Assembly (NCBI GenBank): GCA_003024785.1
Contig: PUQB01000956.1
Coordinates: forward strand, 1-64,000
Source: Selaginella tamariscina
Lineage: Eukaryota > Streptophyta > Lycopodiopsida > Selaginellales > Selaginellaceae
DNA length: 64,000 nucleotides
Direction: 5' to 3'
The notes below the pieces were generated by a model, which saw only the letters and a list, made by a program, of their open reading frames with translations, had not been told where the DNA came from and made no database searches. The position numbers and the translations under genes were made by a program. Positions within the stretch are counted from its first letter, which is position 1. Every line of letters begins with the position of its first letter. Of this stretch, positions 37,644-49,350 are shown piece after piece.

Positions 37644-38549
37644 TTAGCTGCTCGGACCTCCACTGTTCATCCGAGCCCTTGCCTCAGCAAACATCCTTTG
37701 CTGAGCAGCAATGGCTTCCTCCTCTGTCATTCGAGAGCAAGTTTCCTTTCCCCATCTTCCACTTGCCCGTGGTGAATCCTACACAAAAAGATTTATTGAC
37801 ATAGAATCTGATATTCTATTTGGGTCTTGGTGTATATATTGATAACGACATCACAACAGAATGTATATATAGTAACATTTAGTGAGTAGTATGTGTATGC
37901 AGTTTAAATTCATATTATAGGAAGGATATACTAAGAAGAGTGTTTGATTATCAACATCATGAGTTAATGTTATAGAGCTCATTAACGCTATTATACACAA
38001 AATAACAGATTTGTATAATATACGTACCAAAGTTTCGATCCTGTGTTGTTCATATGCTGCATGGACTTCTTCTATGTATTCCCCAAAGCCAAGAACCTGT
38101 AATAAAGAATAAGATTGTTATATTACAGCACACGCGCACGCAGACACACACACGTATATGTATATACACGAAATTACCTCTAGAGCCTTCAGAACGTGCT
38201 CCGGGGCTATGGTTTTCTTCTCCTCTTTATTGCATATCTCATTTGATTCCGATGAAATGAGATTGATAAATTCTGAACAGAAAATGTTAAACATATAAAG
38301 TCAAATGGTATCTACAGTGTATATATACGTACGTACCGACACAGCACTCTACGAGCAAGTCCTGGGCATCCCTTGCAACACGGGCTTCAGAAGGAAGCAT
38401 CTCTTTGATAATCTTTGTCATTGTTGCTGTTAAAAACAAGGAAAATCATAAGGGAAGATACGAAAAACCAAATGTCTATATCAATCTGCTTGTATACCTT
38501 TGGGAAGAGAGACATCCTCCTTCAATCTGCCACTCGCATCCATAGTCAT
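37644..38549 (-). CDS. DR1: Dr1 / NC2-beta, histone-fold repressor of RNA polymerase II transcription, intact
   Basis: Five exons, 38549-38498, 38426-38337, 38272-38178, 38096-38028 and 37778-37644, encode 146 residues with no break. The start is MTMDASGRLKEDVSLPK (an ATG two codons later is also possible). The histone fold reads TMTKIIKEMLP, VARDAQDLLVECCVEFINLI, SNEICNKEEKKTIAPEHVLK and ALEVLGFGEYIEEV, followed by AAYEQHR and the conserved C-terminal segment MTEEEAIAAQQRMFAEARAR. Known role: forms NC2 with Dr1-associated protein alpha on TBP-bound promoters and blocks TFIIA/TFIIB entry. The family match is close along the whole length. A telobox and CCCTAAAA lie within 100 bp upstream, in keeping with a constitutively expressed gene. 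Confidence 0.93.
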
Positions 38550-38608
38550 GAGCGGGAAGAAATAAAATTAAGAAGAAATTCACCGCCCTACGAAGAAACC
38601 CTGAAGAG

Positions 38609-38644
38609 CCCTAAAACAGAGGAGACCTAGGAAACCTAGGGTTT
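38609..38644 (-). promoter_or_regulatory. Teloboxes upstream of Dr1
   Basis: CCCTAAAA at 38609-38616 and TAGGGTTT (minus strand AAACCCTA) at 38637-38644. The second lies in a near-palindrome GGAAACCTAGGGTTTCC. Teloboxes of this type mark promoters of housekeeping genes in plants. Confidence 0.5.
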
Positions 38645-38834
38645 CCTCTTCGTTTTAGAATATTTTATAATACTTTAGACTGGATATTCCCAATATGTTT
38701 CAATATATTCTAATATTGTGTAATGAATAGTCCAGTTAATCAGATAGTAGTAAGTTTAAATTATTATTTAAAACATGATTTTAAAATAATTTAAAGCTTA
38801 AGGAAAGAATTTTTAAAAAAGAAATATAATGAAA

Positions 38835-38837
<3 letters not shown>

Positions 38838-38913
<76 letters not shown>
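38838..38913. repeat. (TA)n microsatellite, about 37 units
   Basis: Uninterrupted alternating TA, the longest simple repeat in the window. It lies between Dr1 and the glyoxalase fragment, and its exact length is prone to sequencing and assembly error. Confidence 0.95.
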
Positions 38914-38917
<4 letters not shown>

Positions 38918-38996
38918 AATAGGTATACATGTACATTACGTATGTATGTGTGTGCATGTATGTTTGTATATTGTTATTATATTTATTCTTTTGTAG

Positions 38997-39437
38997 GATC
39001 TAGCGGAATGCTCCAAATGATCCGGTAGAACGGGTTCCGGCAGGAAAGCAACTATTGAACTTACCCAGGACGTGTGTTATTCACACACACACACAGAATA
39101 TCGTAATAAAGACAGTCATCAAAGAAATAAGTAATATTAAAACGTTTTATAATGATAATAGAAAAAAATAATTCTGCAGCAACCGGGCCACGGAGTCGGA
39201 TCCTGATTTCAAAGGCTTACACAATGGAAATTCTGATCCTCGTAGCTATGTTAATATAGTTATATATATGTGTGTGTGTGTGTGTGTGTACGACTTATAT
39301 TATACACGCATCAATATACATATTTGTTGGAATACAGGGAAAATGAAGGGCCTTGCATTTATCAAAGACCCCATGGTTACTGGATTGAGATCTTCGACAC
39401 TGGCAGGAATGGTGGTATTGTAGAAGGCACGGCCTAA
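38997..39437 (+). pseudogene. Glyoxalase I (lactoylglutathione lyase) C-terminal fragment with a missing exon
   Basis: Three exon remnants: ~38997-39071 (DLAECS, PVERV, then RKATIELTQD in another frame), 39180-39241 (TESDPDFKGLHNGNSDP) and 39338-39437 (KMKGLAFIKDP, then HGYWIEIFDT..GGIVEGTA and stop). They match, in order, the plant short-form glyoxalase I, which detoxifies methylglyoxal using glutathione. The segment that normally follows NGNSDPRG (GFGHI...VDD...FVKKP), with a metal-ligand region, is absent: the 96 bases between the second and third remnants are only (GT)n-rich intron-like DNA. The N-terminal half is also absent upstream, where the (TA)n tract lies. One C is missing from the C run at ~39370. 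Exon loss makes this a true pseudogene rather than a sequencing artefact. Confidence 0.72.
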
Positions 39438-39772
39438 TTCACAATATTCCCAATCATAACAACGCTATCTATGTTTGCAACTCTAGTACATGTATCCGTA
39501 ATTAATCCAAATATAACGGTGAGAGTTTATGAGTATATTCACATAATATACTTGAAAGTACAGTTGCTTACACATATATGGGTGTGCATACACACACATC
39601 CATGATAGTTTCTTAGTAGTTTGCCCCCTTTGTTCTCTCACATTCTCTTTAATTCTCCTCTCTTCCCCTTACTTAAGCCGATGCAAGCTGAGTATATGAG
39701 CACAGACTAGTTTGCACAATAACATTCCCTGGCTCTGCAGTAAAAACTAATTTCCAAGCAATATTATCCTTA
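39438..39772. other. Intergenic spacer
   Basis: Short spacer between the glyoxalase fragment and the 3' end of the kelch-like gene on the other strand. No feature seen beyond (CA)n at ~39590. Confidence 0.5.
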
Positions 39773-40467
39773 CTAAACACCTTGCACGTACACATAGTCC
39801 CCTAACACCTTCCCCGTCTTACCAGAGTTTAACACAGTAGCACACTCATCCATCTCCTTACTCTTCCGTACGTCCGCCTCATCTATCATCTTAATGCTGT
39901 ACTGAGATGCACTACCGAACAACTCCTGGTAATAGTGCCCGAACTTGTTACGGAGTATACAACAGAATGTACCACCCTTACGAATGACCTGATCAAACAC
40001 ATATCCCTCAATTTCCCTTACAGTAACCCATGTGTTGGATAGAGTGTCATACTTCAGAACGAGACCAGTACACTCACTGAACGCAAAGGTTACGCCACGG
40101 TTCGACAGTATCGTTCCATACCTGAAGGTTACGTCCGGATCCTCAGAGGGCACACTCTGCCATTCCCGTTCGGGACACTTGAGATCCATCCGGTAACTGA
40201 ACGGCTCGCTCCAGGATAGGGGAGCTTCCAGAGGGTGCCGTCGCATATGACCATGTACTCCAGTGTGTGTTGAAGACTCTTCTTGAGCTTACCATCGAAG
40301 GAGATAAACTGGAGGTGGTTTGATTGGGTGTTGTATACTACAACTCCTTCACCGTCTGAGGGCGCCTCTTGAACAGCCTTCGTTTTCCATATGGTTTCCT
40401 CTTGCTTTCTTGACCAGTTCCTGCCCATGGCGTGCCCTAATAGGGTGTAGCATTGCTTAAATACCAT
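39773..40467 (-). CDS. Kelch/F-box-associated beta-propeller-like protein, one frame break
   Basis: Single exon. Start ATG 40467 (MVFKQCYTLLGHAMGRNWSR); an alternative is the MGRNW Met. The chain includes VVVYNTQSNHLQFISFDG, YMVICDGTLWKLP, then after a break at ~40213-40224 LSWSEPFSYRMDLK, YDTLSNTWVTVREIEGYVF and FCCILRNKFGHYYQELFG. The alternation of 'Y-(D/N)-(T)-x-(S)-x-x-W' strands resembles kelch or F-box-associated propeller repeats, but no N-terminal F-box is visible. Amino-acid sense is continuous across the break if one base is added. About 231 residues in total. Function cannot be stated; the kelch-like relation is a weak inference. Confidence 0.4.
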
Positions 40468-43100
40468 CTAGATTTCCCTTTAAGGGTAAAAGGAAAGGTA
40501 ATTCCTAATTAGTTTTTATCTAATTTATACTTGCATTTCTGCTATTTGCACAAATACGAAGGTATTTCAAATATTCATATTGAATAGAAACTTATGTGTT
40601 TGTGTATAAACTGCGATTGCATCTTAAATTAAAATTTATTTTAATAATTAAAAAGATTAAAAAAATTAAATTAATGTATCCACTTTTAATTAACATGATT
40701 TACTACTAACATGGTTTACTAGGTAATTAATTAATAGAAAACTTGATTATTCTTGACACCGTTGTTAAGTCGTGAAAGTTTCGTAAATAGTATGTTGATG
40801 GAGATAATATGAGTTATTGGGTAAAATTATTATTTCACTAGGTAAATAATATAAATTACCGATATTGTAATAATATAAAATTATATGTCACTTAAACTAA
40901 TATTAACAGCTCAATGGAAAGATGAAATTCAGGTTTTTAAAAAGAGTAAAGGTAAGTACGGCTTCATAATTTTACTAATGATTTTTGTATAATCTATAAA
41001 TTACTAAATACTTTATGAAAAGAATCTCCACCACATCAGCAAATGATGTATATGCTGCTATATAATCTTCTTAAGGGCTTTTGTAACATGCATATGCACT
41101 TTTGGTGAGTTTCTAACACGTCTTGCTTAGCACATATATACCTTATATATATGTGTGTGTGTGTGATTGGGGAGAAAGTTTTTCTTGCTTATGATTTAAA
41201 CACACACATATATAAGTTCTCTGTATATGTAATTAATTGTTGTCTGATAGGGTTGAATTTTCAAACTATCTTAAAAGATATAAAATTAAATAAAATAAAA
41301 TATATTTCCCACTCTCCAGGGTTTTAAGTACATCTAAAAGTCTAATTTAAACTCTCCATCAACCATTTGTTTGTGAATGAAAAGAAGATGTAAAAGATTT
41401 ATGAATTCACATTGATTTATTTTGGACATAAATGATGCAAAATGATTCGAGTGAATAATAAATCAATAACATTATGAATTATGGCATTTGATAAAGCTTT
41501 AACTTTTATCTAATGTATTAGATAATATTTTAAAACCATAAAATATCGATTATATGCAGTTAAAAATGAAAAAGAACCAATTAAATCATATGTTACAAGT
41601 TCGAATGGGTACTCCACTTATATAAATTCCAAAGCTAGTAGATTATAAAGAATTCATAATAAACAACTTTGAAAATACTTGATTACATCTTGTCATATAT
41701 TAGGCCAATAAAAGAAACGTTATAAGCTATTTAAAATTTGTTAATAACTAAAATGTCCACTAGAAAGTGGTGAATCATGATATGCTATAAGATATTTATG
41801 AACAAATGCATTAAAATTGTTAAGCAGGGTGAAATTATAACATTTGTGTCAACAAAATAAATCACATGATTATACGTATAAAATTATGTCATGAATAAGA
41901 GAAACACCTTTACAAGAGATAGAATTGAGAAATTTTAATTAATTAATTATGATTGAGCAACAAGCTAAAGAAAAAACATTAGCATTCACCATACTATCCC
42001 AAAACGATGTTTAACTTCAAAGTTATACACCTAAAATCATAGTGCTTATTTGGTAAATCGTCCCAATAACGTTTTGTTTTTTAGTAATGCAAAAAACAAC
42101 TGGATGATTATACTTTTAAAAGCATACGAAACCAATGAAAATACATATGAAGACTTTAAAAAGCCCACACTACAATTAAATACTTAAGATTCGAGACACA
42201 ATAATTATGTTCAAGACCTTGCAATGCCCTACTTACATAGGTTAATGGAATATTGAATAACTCAGCATATATGGCAGTATGCATTAGGATCTCAATAATA
42301 TTTATTGTAAAAGCATTAGTTCGTAATTTAAAAGGACGAAAAAAATTTAAATAATAAATTATTATAGACTTTTCCTTGTCTAATGAATCTTAAAAATTTT
42401 GATACTTGTTTAGTTGATGTAAATACTCCTTTGTGAGCTTTGTTGCCTAAGAATGTTTCTTTTTTATGAATTTATGAATGTGAAACTGTTTTTGTAAGTT
42501 AATTATTTAACATCCCCATTATAATCTTTATTCACAATAAACCATATGCTTCAAATACATTGTTTCAACTATGCTACTTGAGATTTTTTAATTTGAACTC
42601 AAATTTTTGTAATTGGTTGAACACATAAGTTATGTTCCTTAAAGACAATCTTTTTAAGATTCATACGAATCTAGATGTCATTTAAATACTTTATAATTAT
42701 CTTTAAAAACTTATTATTAAAAACTTTATTTATCATATATTGAAACATGGCACTCACACTCAATGTATATGTTGTTTTGGTAGATTGTAACAATACACAT
42801 ACTTCCCATCAAGACAACGTACATGGGTTCCAATGCCAAGATTAGTATTTCCTCTTCTTTGATATTTCAAGTGAAATAATCTCAGTTACACATAGGCTCA
42901 ACTACAAAGAGACTAGATCAAAGGTAATACACAACTGTACATATATGAAGGGTTTTAATTTGCATTGGTTATAGAATTAACCACAATTATAAATTAATAA
43001 TAATTTCTTTTTATAATAAGATTTGACCACACCATAAATATCTTTAATAACTTTTAAAATTGAGATATTAACTATTTTACTTTTTTAGGGTTATAGATAG
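40468..43100. other. AT-rich intergenic DNA
   Basis: About 2.6 kb with no coding signal on either strand. A few (GT)n and (TA)n tracts lie near 41140-41210. The last part is presumably the promoter of the PPR gene. Confidence 0.6.
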
Positions 43101-43129
43101 CTCTGTTTTTAGGGCTCTTGCAATGGATC

Positions 43130-46100
43130 ATGCTCAAGCGTCAAGTCTCACTTCTCGCTCGGTGCATTCACGGAAGTGCAACATTCACAGAGAATGCAAC
43201 TCTGGAGGACACTGTAGGCTCTATTCTGAATCAGCTAGAACAGCAAACAATCAAGGTAAGCTTCTCGGATACATATGCAGCATTAATTCGAAAATGTGCC
43301 GACCTTGGGTCACTCATCCACGCCAAGCGTTTGCACAACCTTGTCACTTCAGCTGGTCTTGCACGGGACTCTTACATAGGAAGCATGCTCGTGCACATGA
43401 ACATAAAATGTGGTGACTTCGAGAGTGCACAGGCTGTTTTTGAGTCCCTTCCCGGTCCGAGGAAATCCATTCTTTGGAACATCATGATCGGGGAACACGA
43501 TCATCGAGGACATTTTCAGACAGCATTGGAGCTCTACAACGTTATGGATACCTCTCCAGACAAGGTAACGCTACTCCTGGCACTCCGTGTATGTGCCAAC
43601 CTTCGAAATCTTGAACAAGGCAAGGCCATCTTCGAAACAGTTCGCTTGGGAGCGTTTCGAGATGAGATTAAACTCCAGAACGCTTCCATCAGTATGTTCT
43701 CCAAGTGTGGCAGCATAGCTTCTGCAAGAGAGGTGTTTAATGGGATGCTTATTCGGGATGTTGTCTCCTGGAACTCGATGATTACTGCATATGCACAGCT
43801 TGGGCATACCACAGAGTGTCTGGGTTTGTACCATTTGATGCTCCTGGAGGGGTTCGACCTAATGCAGTCACATTCTCGGGTGTGACTAGTGTATGTAACA
43901 CTCGTGGGGATGTTAGTTTTATCTTCTCGTGTGTCTGCGTCAGTGAGTTTGTATATGTAACAGTTGTGAGGAATTCATTAGTATCAGCGTATGCTCGGTG
44001 TGGGGATATGGATTCTGCAAGGATGGTATTTGATGGTACACAGAAGAAGGATATAGTTTCATGGAACTCGATGATTGCAGCATATTCACAGAGGGGGCAT
44101 GCTGACGAGACACTAGACCTCTACCGCAGAATGGACGTTGAGCCGGATTGTATCACGTATGCTAGCGTGCTGGGTGCCTGCTCTGCTACTGGGGATCTCG
44201 AAACAGGCACACAAATCCACTCAAGTATTGAAGGAACCAGGTGCAAAGCAGACTCAATGGTTGAAACTGCTCTTGTAAACATGTATTCGAGGTGTGGACG
44301 TCTGGGGAAGCCAGGAAAGTGTTCGATGGGATCGATCACGTGAAAAACACAGATCCATCAGTGTGGAATGCTATGTTATCTGCATTTGTCCAGCACGGCA
44401 AGCCCGAGGACGCTTTTCAATTGTTCGAGCAAATGGAGAACAGTTCGAGAGTTCAACCGGACAGTATAACAATCCTAAGCTTGTTAAGTGCATGCTGTGC
44501 TACGGAGGATATTCAGAGAGGCGTTAGAGTGCACAAACGGGCTGCGGAAGCCGGACTTGACAAGGATCCGGTCGTGGAGACGGCTCTCTTTAACATGTAT
44601 GCAAAATGCCGGAGAGTCGACTTGGCTAAGAGAATGTTCAACGGTATGAGGGGGAAAACTGTTGTTCCCTGGAATGTGATGATCTCTAGTTATGCACAGT
44701 CGGAGGACAAGTCCATGAACCAGAAGGCACTGGATTTGTATGGTTTGATGGACTCCGAGGGTGTCCAGCCAGACGATATAACATTCACACATCTTCTGAG
44801 TGCATGTGTCAACCTTGGTGCTTTCCATGAAGCAAAGGCAGTTCATGAGAGGGTCCGTGCGAGTGGAATTGTGAGCAGTGGAGTGCTTAACACTGCTATC
44901 CTGACTATGTATGCGAAGTTTGATATGTTGAATGTTGCGAGGTCTGAGTTTGAGAACATGGTAGAGAAATCGGTCACTTCTTGGAATGCCATGATAGCTG
45001 CATATGCCCAGCATGGATTGAGCCAAATTTCACTGTCTTTGTTCGAGAGGATGAACCTCGAGGGAGTGAAGCCGGACATGAGGACTTTTGTGTCTGTTCT
45101 CGGCGCATGTTCTAGCTTACAGCTACTTAACAAAGGAAAGAAGTTCTCGGAGATGGCACTCTCTATGGGGTTTGAGGATGCTAGTACTGCTATTGTGAGC
45201 ATGCTTGCAAAGTGTGGGGAGCTGAAAGCTGCAAGGAACATGTTCGATCAACTCAAGACCAAGAACACCGTGGCGTGGAATGGGATGATAGCAGCATATG
45301 CAAACGATGGAAGAGGTAAAGAAGCACTTGAACTTTATGAGAAAATGAGAGGTGAGAAGGGGATTCAACCGGATGATATAACTTATGCATCTGCACTTGG
45401 TGCATGCTCTAGCTTTGGTGGCTTGTCTCGTGGAATGCAGATACATGATGATATTCTCTGTAGTGGCTGAAGTTTGATGTTTTCCTCGAGACAGCCATCT
45501 TGAACATGTACGGGAAATGTGGAGATGTAGAAGCAGCCTGGAGGATGTTTGAGAAGATCCAAGACAAGAATGCGGTTACTTGGTCAGCTATGGTAGGAGC
45601 TTATATCCAACATGGGTATGATCGTGAGGCTTTGGAGCTTTACCTAAAGATGGACTCTGAGGGTTTCCCGCCTTCAGAGATCACTCTTGCTGGGGTTTTA
45701 GCTGCTTGTTCGAGGATCGGTGCTCTACAGGAAGGCAAGGCGATCAGTGCCAGGATTGAGGCAACTCCTTCCCTGGGAACCAGTCTGTTCCTGCAAAACT
45801 CGGTGCTGAACATGTATGCCAAGTGTGGTTGTCTCGGGGAAGCAAAGAGTTTGTTTGCTCGGCTACGGAATAGAGATTCGTTTTCATGGAACACGATCAT
45901 AGTTGGGCACGCACATCACGGAGACGTGGATGAGGTACTGGACTTGCAAATGGAGATGGTCCTTGATGGAGTATGTCCTGATTACGTCACATTTGCGTGT
46001 GTTCTTCTTGCATGTAGTCACGCTGGATATGTGGATAGGGGACGAGGATACTTCAACTCCATGGAGATGGATTTCAGAGTGGAACGCGATGCAGAGCATT

Positions 46101-46432
46101 TCATGTGTATGGTGGATATGTTTGCTCGGGCTGGGAAGATTGAGAGTGCCGAGGAGCTTATCGAGTGTATGCCCTATGAGCCTCCTGCCATTGCGTGGAC
46201 TACACTCCTTGGATCGTCAAACGTGCATGCCGATACAGCCCGTGGGACTCGATATGCAGGAAATGCTGCAGTCCTTGAGCCGCAAAGTAGCTCTTCTTAC
46301 GTGCTTTTGTGGAATATCTACAGCCGGAACAAGGTAATCTCTCTCTCAACACTCCCCCCCACACACATTTTTTGTATTTTGCAGGCAGCTAATGAAGTCT
46401 CGGATCTGAAGTGTACATATGGCTTTGGATGA
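43130..46432 (+). CDS. PLS-class pentatricopeptide-repeat protein without DYW domain, three frame breaks
   Basis: Start ATG 43130 (MLKRQVSLLARCIHGSATFT), basic and serine-containing, fits an organelle transit peptide. The chain then holds about two dozen PPR motifs such as SWNSMITAYAQLGHTTECLG, SWNSMIAAYSQRGHADETLD, AWNGMIAAYANDGRGKEALE and TWSAMVGAYIQHGYDREALE, followed by an E-like start (AEHFMCMVDMFARAGK, EPPAIAWTTLL, SSYVLLWNIYSR). A 51-bp GT..AG intron (46334-46384) follows; the chain stops within about 16 codons on either reading, so E+ and DYW domains are absent. Breaks at ~43853 (G run), ~44316 (G run) and ~45468 (TT) are each healed by one base. Known role of the class: organelle RNA binding, editing or processing; without its own DYW it would need a partner deaminase or act in RNA stability. 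Confidence 0.82.
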
Positions 46433-46969
46433 GTTACTTGCAGTTGAAGTGTTCAGGTTAGCACACGCACGCACGTTTAACATTAGCGTGCCGATCCTGC
46501 ACCATGGTCAGGTCAGACACGGAGAGTGACACGAATGTATTAGCAAGCGTACTGCTGGGAGTAGGTGTCGCTTAATTCAAACTAATAACCTAGGTGATGA
46601 TGAGCCTGCTAGTTAAGTTGGTGACTCAAATAGCGAATCAAATTTTGCCATATATACATATATATTTATGCATTACATTTGTGTTAGTTTAATGTATTTA
46701 AACAATAAGGCAATTAGACAAGGCAGCTGAAACGTTTCGATTTATCTATAGTTAATGTAAAGACACAATTTATAAAAAGCATTGAAACGGTTCGCTTTAT
46801 ACGTAGATATATATAGTTTGAGTTGCAGAGAAATTGAAATATGCATATTTGGATGACCAAGCGGTTCCTCCTCAATACTCCACGTAAAACATGATATACA
46901 GCTCCATTTACATATGTATATACACTCATATATGTATGCAAGTCTGTGTCTTTATGTATACTAAGCTCA
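46433..46969. other. Intergenic spacer
   Basis: No coding continuation of the PPR protein (no CxxCH, HxE or DYW motif) is found here in any frame. The stretch probably contains a 3' UTR and the promoter of the following small gene. Confidence 0.5.
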
Positions 46970-47469
46970 ATGAATGCAGAAGCACCGTCAATGCAAGCAA
47001 TGCGAAGTGCCCTGGTGAAGGAGTTGGATGTGATAGACGAGAAACTCGAAAAAATAAATAACCACCTTGAGGCGATACAAACAAGACTAAATACAATCAA
47101 TAATTTAACACCTGCCGACCCTTTGAAACTTACCAATAACATCATTGAGCTTATGAGGCAGGTATGTCTATATATGTATAATTGTATTAGAGTTTTTACA
47201 TTTACCCTACACACACACTTTATACTGTATGTTCCTTCTTTATGAAGTTTAAAAAAAACATGCGTGCATACACATGTATACATGAATATACTCGTGTGTG
47301 TGTACAGCATCAACGTGAGCTAGAGAACAATATTAATAAGTTGAGCAAAAAGCTGGATAATGTGAAGGATACATTGTCAACGTCGGTGGCATTGTTGAAC
47401 TACAATGGATGGCTGGTGACTACTTCTTTCATTGGCGTTTTATTGACTGTGTGGTTAAGCCATGATTGA
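46970..47469 (+). CDS. Small coiled-coil protein with C-terminal membrane anchor, function unknown, intact
   Basis: Two exons, 46970-47161 and 47308-47469, with a 146-bp GT..AG intron at a codon boundary, encode 117 residues. The first exon (MNAEAPSMQAMRSALVKELD...) has heptad-like spacing of Leu/Ile through VIDEKLEKINNHLEAIQTRL and LTNNIIELMRQ; the second continues HQRELENNINKLSKKLDNVK. The end is a single hydrophobic stretch GWLVTTSFIGVLLTVWL followed by SHD, as in a tail-anchored protein. I do not recognise a named family. A plausible but unproven reading is a SNARE-like or tethering coiled coil anchored in an internal membrane. The frames are intact, and most of the second exon has a partial copy at 62020-62135. 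Confidence 0.65.
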
Positions 47470-48340
47470 TTATTAGGGATTATTTAAGTAATCAATATGC
47501 TTTTATGCTAGTCTTAAAAGAAAATGTTTAATATTTGGCATCTCCTACCTTACACGGGATCATATTTATAAAGTTTTTCCTATTCAAAATAAGACAGTGT
47601 ATCATCTTCATCATCGTTATTACTATCTATTTTTATGCAACATTCTAATTATGTTAAACATTTATTTACACTAAACAACACACTTTGCATTGTTTAGTAC
47701 ATTACATTAAATATATAAGACAGGAGTTCACTATTGTAATCTCCCGTCGAGTGCAAAAACTGTTCCATTTTTAATTTGGGTAGCTAAGGGTGCCTACGTA
47801 CATGTGTGTATATTGCATAACACACGTGCATACTGTATGCTACTTTACAATACATATTCTATTTACAGTAAGATCAGTCGAATCAAAAAATACAGTAAAT
47901 GTAAAGATCTTTAAATGTATACATACAGGAGTGCGTCTAATGTGAGCACTGCACGTTACAAGCTGACTCAGCATCCGTACAACTGTGTGAGTGCGTCCAT
48001 ACAAGTGTCAGTACAATTCTCTACATTTTAAATAAAATTATTTATAAATTTATATTAACAAGTGAAATTTATGCATCCATACATAATATTGTCCTTGGTG
48101 TTGAACACATATATACATAAAAATATCTATGGCATAATTTAATAAAGTGATAATCACATTTTGGAATGGTGAGTCTAATTACATATACCAATATATTTAT
48201 TTTATAAGAAAAATGAAAGAGAATGTTTAATAAAATCATATTTAATAAAAATACAAATAAAAAAGTTATGTTTTACTACTACGATCCAATATAAACCTTT
48301 GAGTCCCACACATTCACTCTTGTGGAACCCTTTGTCATCT
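47470..48340. other. AT-rich intergenic DNA
   Basis: No gene seen. It includes the likely 3' UTR of the small coiled-coil gene and a CA/GT-rich patch around 47800-47850. Confidence 0.5.
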
Positions 48341-49350
48341 TAATGAAGTTGGTTAACCATCTTTCACACCAAGGATGTTGAATGTAAATGTGTTAACTTA
48401 ATTTTGTGTTTCACCTCATTTACCAATGGTGCAAGGTTGTGAATTCAAACCTTGTTGAGGTCATGCACAAACCTTTTTTCTAAAAAGAAAATAATCTTGC
48501 ACTTTTTAGGGTATGCACCATCCTCAGCCTCGAACATGGTGTATGACCCATAGGCCCTGTATTAACTTTTTATTAAAAAGAAAAAATAGGTTGTGCATCA
48601 TCCTTCAATGCCGAAGATGGTATATGACTCCATAAGGTACAGTTGGATTCTTCATTGAACCTATACATCATCTTTTATTAAAACAAAAATTAAACTCATA
48701 CCTTTTGAAGCCATTCATTATAGGATGATGCATGACTCCACAAAGTGAAAGTTCTTTGGCAAATGCACTAACCTTTTGTTGAAACTTCATGTTTAGCACG
48801 AAAATGATGCACAACCCCAAAAAAATTATAAGTTCAAACTTGATTAGGTCATGCATCAATTTTTTACTAAAAAAAATGAAATTAACACCTTATGAATCAA
48901 GCTCGTACCTTATTTATGCACATCCTTTTATGCACTATTTTTTACTAAAAGGGAATTGAATTCGCACTTTATGAGGCCATACACAATCCTAAGTATCTAA
49001 GATGATGTATGACCAGGTACAAGTTAAACTTTTTGGGCACATGCACCAACCTTTTTGCTAAAAAAATGAACTTACAACCTTTTGGTGGCATGCACTAATT
49101 TTTGTATTATAAAAGAATCAAATGATGCATAGCCCTAGAAGGTTGTGAGTTCGAACGTTGTTAAGCCATGCGTAAATTTTTTATTAAAAAGAAATCATAA
49201 CCTCATAAGGTGCAACTTCAATTTTTAATTGGGATCATGTACCATCTTTTATTAAAATGGAATTGAATTTGCACCATTAAAAATCATACACCTTGGCCTT
49301 AAAGATTATACATTGTGAGTTTGAACCATGCACCAACCTTTTGCTAGAAA
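48340..49350. repeat. Tandem array of diverged ~100-150-bp units with B-box-like motif
   Basis: A block built of 'catgcaccaacctttt(t)-(a)ctaaaaa-(g)aaattgaactcgcaccttatgaggccatgcac' phrases recurs at least seven times (for example ~48460, 48540, 48670, 48770, 48860, 48950, 49040, 49320), with 'gtgagttcgaac' or variants at ~48440, 48830, 49147 and 49318. Units are heavily diverged. The gttcgaac core resembles a tRNA-type internal promoter B box, so a SINE-derived array is possible; no coding sense is seen. Confidence 0.5.

Noticed and set aside
38838..38913. Regular repeat considered as a structured array such as CRISPR
   Set aside because: It is a plain (TA)n microsatellite in a plant nuclear sequence; no spacers.
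44484..45026. 180-codon minus-strand frame
   Set aside because: Antisense shadow of the PPR array; PPR codon usage leaves open reverse frames.
46590..46640. Possible C/D-box snoRNA (gtgatgatga)
   Set aside because: No convincing D box (CTGA) or terminal stem at the proper distance.
46714..47313. 199-codon open frame on the minus strand
   Set aside because: It lies antisense to the coiled-coil gene and its intron, is built from (CA/GT)-rich sequence, and has no recognisable domain; the spliced plus-strand gene explains the region better.
48430..48470. Functional tRNA gene based on the gttcaaac core
   Set aside because: No cloverleaf can be drawn and the A-box-like motif is too far away; at most a tRNA-derived repeat.
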